Source: Phycisphaeraceae bacterium
Lineage (GTDB): Bacteria; Planctomycetota; Phycisphaerae; Phycisphaerales; Phycisphaeraceae
Length of the DNA: 12,482 nucleotides
Direction: 5' to 3'
NCBI GenBank assembly: GCA_007119405.1
Contig: SKPT01000288.1
Location: 1 to 12,482, forward strand
Of this stretch, positions 1 through 6,777 are shown in pieces. The position numbers and the translations under genes were made by a program. Position 1 is the stretch's first letter. Every line of letters begins with the position of its first letter. The notes under the pieces were generated by a model that worked only from the letters and a program-made list of their open reading frames with translations, did no database searches and was not told the origin of the DNA.

Positions 1-25
1 CGGCGTTCGCCGGTGCCGCAGCCAT

Positions 26-47
26 CGCTTCGCTCTACCCACCCTAC
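26..47. repeat. Dispersed GTAGGGTGGG-type repeat, half copy
   Basis: These 22 bases are identical to positions 10070-10091, the right arm of the large inverted repeat near the superoxide dismutase gene. The bases that follow (ATCAACG) also match the flank of the other copy, in reverse complement near 9972-9980. The element therefore occurs at least twice within 12.5 kb, in intergenic DNA. The left part of this copy may lie outside the window. Confidence 0.8.
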
Positions 48-100
48 ATCAACGCCGGGACCGCGCTTCATCCGCCCGGACATCGGTAACGGGGTCTGCG

Positions 101-127
101 GATCCCCGATCCCCGATCCCCGACCCC
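101..127. repeat. Heptamer array, unit GATCCCC
   Basis: Three exact tandem copies of GATCCCC (101-107, 108-114, 115-121) are followed by a degenerate fourth. The array lies 13 bp beyond the sufU stop codon. Read on the minus strand the unit is GGGGATC, fitting the NNNRATC pattern of the three other heptamer arrays in the window. Confidence 0.75.
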
Positions 128-139
128 ACCGTTCCCCCG

Positions 140-597
140 CTACTCGTCTTCGTTGCTCGTGACCCCGCCGCCGGCGAGCGCCTGCTTGAGCGTGTGCCAG
201 GGGAGGGTGGCGCATTTGACGCGCATGGGGAAGCGCTTGACGCCGGCGAGCGCAGCCAGCTCGCCCAGCGCCTCGGTGGCGGCGTCGGTGCTCGTGGCGT
301 CGCCGGCGACCAGGTCGTGGAAGGCGTTGTGCAGCTTTTCGATGGCCGACTGGTCCAGCCCCTTGATCTGCTCGGTCATGATCGACGTCGACGCGGTGCA
401 GATGGCGCACGCCTGGCCGGTGTGCATCGCGGCGGCGATGCGGCCGGCGTCGTCGAGCTTGATCTGAAGGTGCACGCGGTCGCCGCACAGGGGGTTGTAC
501 CCCTCGGCCTGGTGGGTGGCGTCGGGCAGCTCGCCGCGGTTGTGGGGCTTGCGGCCGTGCTCAATGAGCAGTTCCTGGTAGAGCTCGGACAGGTCGC

Positions 598-601
<4 letters not shown>
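140..601 (-). CDS. sufU: SufU-type Fe-S cluster assembly protein (sulfur acceptor of SufS)
   Basis: This 153-residue protein belongs to the IscU/SufU fold family. In SufU proteins a zinc ion held by three cysteines and an aspartate allows sulfur to be taken from the SufS persulfide and passed to the SufBCD scaffold. The expected ligands are visible: Cys39 and Asp41 in NPLCGD, Cys65 in the QACAICTAST segment and Cys130 in RVKCATLPW. The spacing between the second and third cysteines is long, as is typical of SufU rather than IscU. The start ATG overlaps the sufS stop by 4 bp (ATGA), so the two genes are probably translationally coupled. No sufB, sufC or sufD lies beside them in the window. Family assignment is firm; the sulfur-transfer role is inferred from the family and the sufS linkage. 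Confidence 0.93.
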
Positions 602-1878
<1,277 letters not shown>

Positions 1879-2000
1879 GGGTTACTGGCGGTTTGGTGCG
1901 GGTATGGCGGGCCCGGGCACCGGGTTTTCGCCGGGTGATAGAGATCGTAGCCGTGTGGCGGAGCCGGGGCGACGCGGCACCGCACTCAAAAGATAAGTAA

Positions 2001-2029
2001 ACCCTAAAGTATTGACATCTGGGCGTCAA
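2001..2029 (-). promoter_or_regulatory. Candidate sigma-70 promoter for sufSU
   Basis: On the minus strand TTGACG (2024-2029) is followed by a 17-bp spacer and TAGGGT (2001-2006). The -35 is near consensus and the spacing ideal, while the -10 is weak. It would start transcripts near 1994 and give a leader of about 115 nt before sufS. It overlaps the opposite promoter for the Rrf2 gene. Confidence 0.5.
2012..2029. promoter_or_regulatory. Dyad TTGAC-N8-GTCAA, candidate operator
   Basis: A perfect 5-bp inverted repeat with an 8-bp centre lies midway between the divergent suf and Rrf2 genes. Its left arm is part of the -35 of the Rrf2 promoter and its right arm is part of the -35 of the suf promoter. 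A bound dimer would cover both. The dyad is seen directly; its use by the adjacent Rrf2 protein is inference. Confidence 0.5.
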
Positions 2030-2039
2030 GTCGTATACT
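2012..2039 (+). promoter_or_regulatory. Sigma-70 promoter for the Rrf2 regulator gene
   Basis: A perfect -35 TTGACA (2012-2017), a 16-bp spacer and -10 TATACT (2034-2039) lie on the plus strand in a locally AT-richer stretch. The transcription start would be near 2046, about 55 nt upstream of the ATG. This is the best-looking promoter in the window. Confidence 0.75.
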
Positions 2040-2100
2040 GGATTTGAAGCTCTCTTGATCTGCGCGGAGGCCGCTCCGCTGCTCCACCCGGCAGGCGCCC

Positions 2101-2532
2101 ATGATCTCCCACACAGCCGAATACGCTCTCCGGGCCATGGTCAGCCTGGCCGACCACACACACGGCCCGTTGACCAGCCAGCAGTTGGCGGACCGGACGC
2201 AGGTGCCCCTGGGGTACCTCGCCAAGATCATGCAGCAGCTCGGCCGGGCCGAGCTGGTCGTCGGCCAGCGCGGGCCGCACGGCGGGTTCAGCCTGACCCG
2301 GCCGCCGGAGCAGATCACCATCCTCGAGGTCGTCACCGCGGTGGACCCGATCCGGCGGATCTTGCGTTGCCCGCTGGGCCTGCCCGATCACCAGGACCTG
2401 TGCCCGCTGCACCGTCGGCTGGATTCGGCGCTGGCGTCGGTGGAGCAGGCGTTCAGCGAGACGTCGCTGGCGGACATGGTGGAGGAGACCAGCGTCGTCA
2501 AGCCGTTGTGCAGCCCGCCGCCGAAGCGCTGA
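2101..2532 (+). CDS. Rrf2-family transcriptional regulator, probable Fe-S sensor of suf genes
   Basis: A 143-residue winged-helix regulator of the Rrf2 family (relatives IscR, NsrR, RirA, CymR). The N-terminus ISHTAEYALRAMVSLA is the classic Rrf2 start. The helix-turn-helix spans roughly residues 24-50 (LTSQQLADRTQVPLGYLAKI) and the wing GPHGGFSL follows at 58-65. The sensor region has Cys90, Cys101 and His104 (CPLH), which align with the first and last cysteines and the CxxH histidine of IscR. The middle cysteine of IscR is missing; His97 or the extra Cys137 near the C-terminus could substitute. No strong Shine-Dalgarno precedes the ATG, but the conserved N-terminus fixes the start. Divergence from sufSU suggests that it represses them and itself when cluster status changes, which is inference. 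Confidence 0.9.
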   Translation: MISHTAEYALRAMVSLADHTHGPLTSQQLADRTQVPLGYLAKIMQQLGRAELVVGQRGPHGGFSLTRPPEQITILEVVTAVDPIRRILRCPLGLPDHQDLCPLHRRLDSALASVEQAFSETSLADMVEETSVVKPLCSPPPKR

Positions 2533-2582
2533 GCCGCCGCCGTCGCCCTTGCCCAGGCTTTCTCCCCCTGACACCGTCCGGA

Positions 2583-2610
2583 GCAGGCCCTCGTTTGCGC
2601 GGGGGCCTGC
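2583..2610. terminator. Hairpin in convergent gap, possible bidirectional terminator
   Basis: GCAGGCCC (2583-2590) pairs with GGGCCTGC (2603-2610). The stem can extend to 11 pairs with one G-U, leaving a 6-nt loop. It lies between the Rrf2 gene and the converging Ldh2-family gene. There is no T-tract on either side, so termination activity is uncertain. Confidence 0.4.
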
Positions 2611-2686
2611 GACGGGCGGGTTGGGCTGGCGCATGCTCGCTGCGGCAATGCGCGCGATGCGGCAAGCCGCTTGCGCCTGGGAAGCC

Positions 2687-3760
2687 TTACACTTGCATCG
2701 TCACGCCGACCTCGTCGGCGATCCGGCGGAACTCGGCGAGCTCGGCTTCGGTGAAAAGCAGGCCGCCGGCCTTCTCGCTGGCCAGGGCGGCTTCGTGCTC
2801 GATCTGCCCGGGCAGGATCGCGCCGTCGTTGCCGTGGCCGAGGATGTCTTCGATGACGGCCTTGACGTTCTGCTTCTGGTTGCGCTTGCGGGCGAAGCCG
2901 GCGCAGTCCAAAGCTTCGGGATGGATGACCTGGAAGAAGAAGTTGGGGGTGGTTTTCTCGTCCTTCGCAGCGTTCTTTGGCCGCGAGCGCAGAGTCGGCA
3001 GTGAGCCGCCGATGAACGCGGCGAAGAGCTCGTTCAGCAGCGACAGGCCGTACCCCTTGTGGGCGCCGAAGGGCAGCAGGGCGGCGACCTGGTTGGGGTC
3101 GGTGGTGGGCTGGCCGTGCTCGTCGACGGCGGCGCCCTCCGGGAGCTGCTTGCCCTCGCGCTTGAACTGCTGGACACGTCCCATGGCGACGGTGCTGGTG
3201 GCCCAGTCGACGACGATGGGGAAGCCGACGGCGTCGGTCGTGGGCAGGGCCCAGGAGTGGGGGTTGGTGCCCAGCGTCGGGAACTTGCCGCCGAAGGGCA
3301 CGACCTCGGCCAGCGCGGCCGTGCAGTTGGTGTAGGCGATGTAACCTTTTTTCGCGGCCTCCATGACGTAGCCGCCGCCCCAGAGGTAGTGGAAGGCGTT
3401 GTCGACGCTGACGATGCCCACGCCGTAGGCGTCGGCGAGGTGGATGGCGGTGTCGATGGCCTCGAAGGCGACCGCCTGGCCGAGCTTGCGGTTGGCGTTC
3501 CACTTGGCGGCGGCGCCGAAGCGCGTCTGGATGCGCTCGATGCGGGCCCCCGGGACGCAGCCGGGGCGGTCCTTGTTGCCCGAGCCGAACAGCTCGTCCA
3601 GGTGCAGGGCCTTGAGCGCGTTGTGCGTCTTGATGCCGTGCCAGGCGGCGAGCTGGCAGAAGCGGGCGGCCTGGTCGGCTTCCTCGGCGTCGTAGCCGCG
3701 GGCCTGGTAGGCGGCGGTGACGATGGCATTGTGAACGTCGACGGGGAGAACCTGGTCCAT
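2687..3760 (-). CDS. Ldh2/malate-lactate dehydrogenase family oxidoreductase
   Basis: A 357-residue member of the Ldh2 family of NAD(P)-dependent 2-hydroxyacid and ureidoglycolate dehydrogenases, unrelated in fold to classic Rossmann lactate dehydrogenases. Motifs in order are AWHGIKTHN (His41, His46), VDNAFHYLWGGGY with the probable catalytic His124, GTNPHSWALP (164-173), DWATSTVAMGR (185-195), and GAHKGYGLSLLNE (232-244). It should oxidise or reduce a small 2-hydroxy/2-oxo acid in the cytosol; the substrate cannot be read. The usual SHG after HGxx is THN here, suggesting a distinct subfamily. The start is set at the ATG just downstream of a heptamer array. An in-frame ATG 22 codons upstream would translate the array as protein, so I reject it. 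It is divergent from a Gfo/Idh/MocA gene. Confidence 0.9.
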   Translation of the reverse strand: MDQVLPVDVHNAIVTAAYQARGYDAEEADQAARFCQLAAWHGIKTHNALKALHLDELFGSGNKDRPGCVPGARIERIQTRFGAAAKWNANRKLGQAVAFEAIDTAIHLADAYGVGIVSVDNAFHYLWGGGYVMEAAKKGYIAYTNCTAALAEVVPFGGKFPTLGTNPHSWALPTTDAVGFPIVVDWATSTVAMGRVQQFKREGKQLPEGAAVDEHGQPTTDPNQVAALLPFGAHKGYGLSLLNELFAAFIGGSLPTLRSRPKNAAKDEKTTPNFFFQVIHPEALDCAGFARKRNQKQNVKAVIEDILGHGNDGAILPGQIEHEAALASEKAGGLLFTEAELAEFRRIADEVGVTMQV

Positions 3761-3791
3761 GATTTCTGATTTCTGATCGCTGATTTCTGAT
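3761..3791. repeat. Heptamer array abutting the Ldh2-family start codon
   Basis: The units are GATTTCT (3761-3767), GATTTCT (3768-3774), GATCGCT (3775-3781) and GATTTCT (3782-3788), then GAT. On the minus strand the unit is AGAAATC. The array begins at the base next to the ATG of the Ldh2-family gene, so it occupies the position of the ribosome binding site. Confidence 0.8.
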
Positions 3792-3825
3792 GGCGGACGT
3801 TGGGCGTTGGTGCCGGGTACCAGCA

Positions 3826-3851
3826 TAGCACCACCATTCCAGGTGGTGCTA
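3826..3851. repeat. Perfect 10-bp hairpin in divergent promoter region
   Basis: TAGCACCACC (3826-3835) and GGTGGTGCTA (3842-3851) form a perfect stem with a 6-nt loop. It sits between the Ldh2-family and Gfo/Idh/MocA genes, next to a G-tract array. No T-tract follows on either strand. It could be an operator or a leader hairpin. Confidence 0.65.
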
Positions 3852-3853
3852 AT

Positions 3854-3887
3854 GGGGGGGGTATTGGGGGGTATTGGGGAGGGGGGG
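3854..3887 (+). other. Putative G-quadruplex motif
   Basis: Four G-runs of 8, 6, 4 and 7 bases (3854-3861, 3866-3871, 3876-3879, 3881-3887) are separated by TATT, TATT and A. This fits the standard G4 pattern with short loops. It lies on the plus strand about 80-115 bp before the Gfo/Idh/MocA start and upstream of the divergent gene. Confidence 0.6.
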
Positions 3888-3894
3888 CGGAGAT

Positions 3895-3920
3895 CCCGCC
3901 CTTCGCGGACTCAGGGCGGG
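3895..3920. repeat. 8-bp hairpin next to the G-tract array
   Basis: CCCGCCCT (3895-3902) pairs with AGGGCGGG (3913-3920) around a 10-nt loop. Together with the hairpin at 3826-3851 it brackets the G-tract array. Confidence 0.5.
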
Positions 3921-3969
3921 CGTTAACATGGGTGGTGTTGTGGGCGTTGGGGATGCATGGAGGTTTGGC

Positions 3970-5076
3970 ATGGCAGTGCGGCTTGGTTTTGTCGGCGCGG
4001 GGTATATGGGGCAGCTCGCGCACATCTCGCGCTACGCGGCGCTCGCGGACGTGACGCTCGCGGCGCTGGCGGAGCAGCGGCCGGGGCTGGCGCAGCGCGT
4101 GGGCGAGGCGTATGGCTTCGAGAAGGTGTATCCGGATCATCGGGCGATGCTCGATGAGGCCAAGCTCGACGCGGTGGTGGCGATCGCGCCGTTTCAGCTC
4201 AACGCCCCGCTGGTGCAGGACGTGCTCGAGGCGGGGCTGGCGGTGATCACGGAGAAGCCGCAGACCACCACGAGCGAGCGGGGGCGTGAGCTGATCGAGC
4301 TGGCCGCGAGCAAGGGCGTGGTGTACCAGGTGGGGTACATGAAGCGGTTCGATCCGGCGGTGCGTTGGGCGAAGCAGCGGATCGCGCAGTGGCGCGCCGG
4401 CTCGGAGGTGGGGCCGATGCTGTCGCTGCGGACGTGGTGCGCGCATGGGCAGTGGCAGTGGTACAGCGATCCGCCGATCCGCACGGATGAGAAGGTGCCG
4501 GCGTCGTCTCTGATGCGCGAGCAGCCGCCGGCGTGGATGAGCGAGGCGCAGTGGCGCGAGCACATTGCGTGGATCAACTACTACAGCCACCAGACGAACC
4601 TGGTGCGATACCTGGCAGGGGACTACACGCTCGAGCACGTGCGGCAGCGCCGGCAGGGGCAGATCACGAGCACGTACGTGACGGCGAGCTGCGACGAGGA
4701 CGATGCGCACGTGTACTTCGACTTCACGGCTCACACGGTGCCGCACTGGGACGAGGGAATCGAGGTGCGCTTCGGCAAGGCGCTGTTGCGGATCGAGCTG
4801 CCGGCCCCGCTGGCGCGGAACCGGGCGGCGCGGGTGACGGTGGTCAGCGAGGCCGACGGCGAGATGAGCCCGGCCGTGAAGCAGCGTGACGGGTTCACGA
4901 TGCAGGCGAGGGGGTTCGTCGGCTCGTTGCGTGGCCAGGAGGCGGTGCTATCGCCGGCGAGCGAGGCGGTGAAGGACGTGGAGGTGTCGGAGCGGGTGAT
5001 CGCGATGCTGGCCGGCGGCGACGGAACGCCAGCGGCCGGGCTGGCGGGGGCGTCGGACAGGCCCGCGGCGCCCTGA
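3970..5076 (+). CDS. Gfo/Idh/MocA family oxidoreductase
   Basis: A 368-residue NAD(P)-dependent oxidoreductase of the glucose-fructose oxidoreductase / inositol dehydrogenase family. The N-terminal Rossmann fold shows GFVGAGYMG (residues 6-14), and the conserved dinucleotide-domain motif EKP is at 95-97, followed by GYMKRFDPAV (122-131). The C-terminal alpha/beta domain carries NYYSHQTNLVRYLAGD near 203-218, with His207 in the place of the usual active-site histidine. Likely substrates are sugars, polyols or derivatives; none can be named. The start is fixed by GGAGG at 3959-3963, 6 nt before the ATG. An upstream in-frame ATG at 3874 falls inside the G-tract array and is unlikely. The next gene, a zinc-ribbon membrane protein, begins 26 bp downstream and may be co-transcribed. 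Confidence 0.92.
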   Translation: MAVRLGFVGAGYMGQLAHISRYAALADVTLAALAEQRPGLAQRVGEAYGFEKVYPDHRAMLDEAKLDAVVAIAPFQLNAPLVQDVLEAGLAVITEKPQTTTSERGRELIELAASKGVVYQVGYMKRFDPAVRWAKQRIAQWRAGSEVGPMLSLRTWCAHGQWQWYSDPPIRTDEKVPASSLMREQPPAWMSEAQWREHIAWINYYSHQTNLVRYLAGDYTLEHVRQRRQGQITSTYVTASCDEDDAHVYFDFTAHTVPHWDEGIEVRFGKALLRIELPAPLARNRAARVTVVSEADGEMSPAVKQRDGFTMQARGFVGSLRGQEAVLSPASEAVKDVEVSERVIAMLAGGDGTPAAGLAGASDRPAAP

Positions 5077-5102
5077 GAAGCCCGACGGACAGGCGGTGGA
5101 CC

Positions 5103-5729
5103 ATGCCCGAGCAAGCCGCACAGCCCGTGACCGCCATCCCGCACGACGTGGCGTGCCCGCAGTGCGGCTACAACCTGCGCGGGCTGCATGGCTACATCGT
5201 CGACTGCCCCGAGTGCGGCGCGCGCTGCGACGTGGCGATGCTCATGACCCGCCAGTGGACGCGGCCGTGGTTCCACGCACCGGGGTTCTCCACGGTCAGC
5301 TACACCGTGCTGTGGCTGGTGGGGGCGGGCTTCGTCGGGCTGTTGACGCCGGTGCTCGGGCAGGAGATGGGCGCGTCGGCGGGGCTCGGGGGCGTGCTCG
5401 TGGTCACGCTGCTGCTGGCGTGCTGGGTGATGACCGTGCGGCGGGCGTGTCAGTGGTTCGGCGCAAGCGAAGGGCTGGGCCTGGTGGCGATGGCGCACGT
5501 GCTGTTCGCCGGGTACCTCGCCGGCGGCATCGCCGTCGTGGTCGGGTTGCTGCACCTGCTGCTGGGCTGGACCCGTTTCGTAACCACGCCCAGCGGCCAA
5601 ATGCTGACCACGGTGCCGCTCGCGGTCGTGATCGGCGCGCTGGTCGTCTGGCTCTGCCGGCGCGGCGAGCGATTCATCGCCGGGCGGTGCATTCGCCGGC
5701 ATCTGCGCGGGGCGGCTGTCACGGCGTAA
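5103..5729 (+). CDS. Planctomycete-type zinc-ribbon membrane protein
   Basis: A 208-residue protein of unknown function. Residues 18-38 form a zinc ribbon (Cys18, Cys21, Cys35, Cys38) with the sequence CPQCGYNLRGL, a signature repeatedly seen in planctomycete membrane proteins. Four hydrophobic segments follow at about 65-85, 93-112, 124-154 and 168-186, so it is probably an inner-membrane protein with a cytosolic ribbon. It has no signal peptide and no visible enzyme motif. It starts 26 bp after the Gfo/Idh/MocA stop and could share its transcript, though nothing else links them. The Shine-Dalgarno is weak. No function should be assigned beyond the domain description. Confidence 0.82.
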   Translation: MPEQAAQPVTAIPHDVACPQCGYNLRGLHGYIVDCPECGARCDVAMLMTRQWTRPWFHAPGFSTVSYTVLWLVGAGFVGLLTPVLGQEMGASAGLGGVLVVTLLLACWVMTVRRACQWFGASEGLGLVAMAHVLFAGYLAGGIAVVVGLLHLLLGWTRFVTTPSGQMLTTVPLAVVIGALVVWLCRRGERFIAGRCIRRHLRGAAVTA

Positions 5730-5736
5730 CGCCTTG

Positions 5737-5758
5737 GCCCCTTCCCGCCGGAAGGGGC
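5737..5758 (+). terminator. GC-rich hairpin downstream of the zinc-ribbon gene
   Basis: GCCCCTTCC (5737-5745) and GGAAGGGGC (5750-5758) form a perfect 9-bp stem with a CGCC loop, starting 8 bp after the stop codon. There is no T-tract. It may protect the 3' end or act in factor-dependent termination. It lies in the convergent gap with the kinase-like gene. Confidence 0.4.
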
Positions 5759-5863
5759 TGGCGGAGGGGGCCTTCGGCCGCCATGCGTCCTCGATGATGC
5801 CAACGACCCATGTGCAACAGACGCACCCCACCCGGCCTCCGCCGGAGGGCGGCGGCTCACACA

Positions 5864-5884
5864 AATCGGCAATCAGGAATCGAT
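5864..5884. repeat. Degenerate heptamer array in convergent gap
   Basis: AATC recurs every 7 bases (5864, 5871, 5878) in three imperfect units. It has the same period and core as the arrays at 3761 and 6750. It lies just beyond the stop codon of the kinase-like gene. Confidence 0.55.
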
Positions 5885-5898
5885 AAACCCCAATCCCC

Positions 5899-6633
5899 TC
5901 ATCGCCCCACCCCCACCGGCTTCTCATGGATCGGCCGGCCCTCGATCCCCGGCACCAGCGGCAGGATCGCCTCGACGATCTGCTCGTCCGTGCTCACCGC
6001 CGTGTTGAAGGTCACGGTGAAGCTCGCCGGCCCCGCGTCGCTGCTCCACCAGTACTTCCTGTAGAACGCCTCGCGGTTGCGGTCGATTCGCCGCACCTCC
6101 TCCGCCGCCTCGCTCTCGCTCACGCCCATCTTCCGCGCCATGTGCTCGACGCGGTCCTCCTCCGGCGCCACGAGCTGCACGTGCACCCCGCCCGACAGGC
6201 CGCGCGTGATGAACACGCCTCCGCGCCCCACCAGGATCACCCGCCCATGCTCGGCCAGCGCCCGCATCGCCTGCGCCACCTTGCGGTAGATCGCGAACTC
6301 GCTGTCCATCCGCCCCGGCGAGGTCAGGTCCGCGAACACCTCCTGAAACCACGACCGCGTCTGCTCGCCCAGCGTGTCCACCAGGTTGCGATACAGCTCG
6401 TTGTCGCCGGCCACCAGCTCCCCCAGCTCCTTGTCAAAGCCCGTCCACGGCGGATCGTGCTTGTCGACCTGCCGCAGCCGCGCCACCAGCTTCTCCATGA
6501 TCGTGTGCCCGCCGGCGCCCGCCTGACGGGCGATGGTCACGAATGGCTGGGGCCTGACCGCCCCGCGCCGGCGACGCTCCCGGTACGCCTCGGCCGTGAT
6601 CGTCGACACAATCGCTTGAAACCTCGGGTCCAT
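5899..6633 (-). CDS. Cytidylate-kinase-like P-loop family protein
   Basis: A 244-residue protein resembling the cytidylate-kinase-like family (Pfam Cytidylate_kin2 type). The nucleotide-binding start is FVTIARQAGAGGHTIMEKLV (31-50), matching the family pattern in which a basic residue and Gly-rich loop replace a strict Walker A. GRGGVFITRG (136-145) and an arginine-rich segment RRIDRNREAFYRKYW (181-195) follow, consistent with the lid and substrate-binding arginines of nucleoside monophosphate kinases. True Cmk enzymes are usually shorter and lack the N-terminal 30-residue arm seen here, so the substrate is uncertain. The ATG is chosen because GAGGGA precedes it closely; an upstream in-frame start lacks support. 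A candidate extended -10 promoter lies upstream at 6696-6704. Confidence 0.82.
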   Translation of the reverse strand: MDPRFQAIVSTITAEAYRERRRRGAVRPQPFVTIARQAGAGGHTIMEKLVARLRQVDKHDPPWTGFDKELGELVAGDNELYRNLVDTLGEQTRSWFQEVFADLTSPGRMDSEFAIYRKVAQAMRALAEHGRVILVGRGGVFITRGLSGGVHVQLVAPEEDRVEHMARKMGVSESEAAEEVRRIDRNREAFYRKYWWSSDAGPASFTVTFNTAVSTDEQIVEAILPLVPGIEGRPIHEKPVGVGR

Positions 6634-6695
6634 GTTCCCTCGCTGTCTCGTGCTCGCATCCCGCGCGGCGCCAACCAACGGCGCGCGCCCGCCAA

Positions 6696-6704
6696 AGTAT
6701 AACA
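6696..6704 (-). promoter_or_regulatory. Candidate extended -10 promoter for the kinase-like gene
   Basis: On the minus strand this reads TGTTATACT, i.e. TGn followed by the -10 TATACT, in an otherwise GC-rich gap. No clear -35 is seen, as is allowed for extended -10 promoters. The leader would be about 55 nt. Confidence 0.45.
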
Positions 6705-6749
6705 CCCTCCTCCCTCACCGCCGGCTGCCCCGGCCGGCCCCGCCGAACC

Positions 6750-6777
6750 GGCAATCGGCAATCGACAATCGGCACTC
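6750..6777. repeat. Heptamer array, unit GGCAATC, reaching the PHP gene stop codon
   Basis: Four tandem heptamers (GGCAATC twice, then GACAATC and GGCACTC) occupy 6750-6777. The last unit contains two bases of the stop codon of the PHP-domain gene (6776-6778). The array sits upstream of the kinase-like gene. Confidence 0.8.

Noticed and set aside
3761..3826. 22-residue N-terminal extension of the Ldh2-family protein (in-frame ATG at 3824-3826)
   Set aside because: The extension would be encoded largely by the heptamer array and does not resemble the family. The ATG at 3758-3760 gives a normal Ldh2 N-terminus.
3874..3969. 32-residue extension of the first Gfo/Idh/MocA protein
   Set aside because: It would begin inside the G-tract array and lacks similarity to the family. 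GGAGG at 3959-3963 supports the ATG at 3970.
3034..4746. 570-codon minus-strand open frame
   Set aside because: It covers the first Gfo/Idh/MocA gene on the opposite strand and the Ldh2-family gene in a shifted frame. Its composition is low-complexity and it shows no motif; it is a GC-rich shadow.
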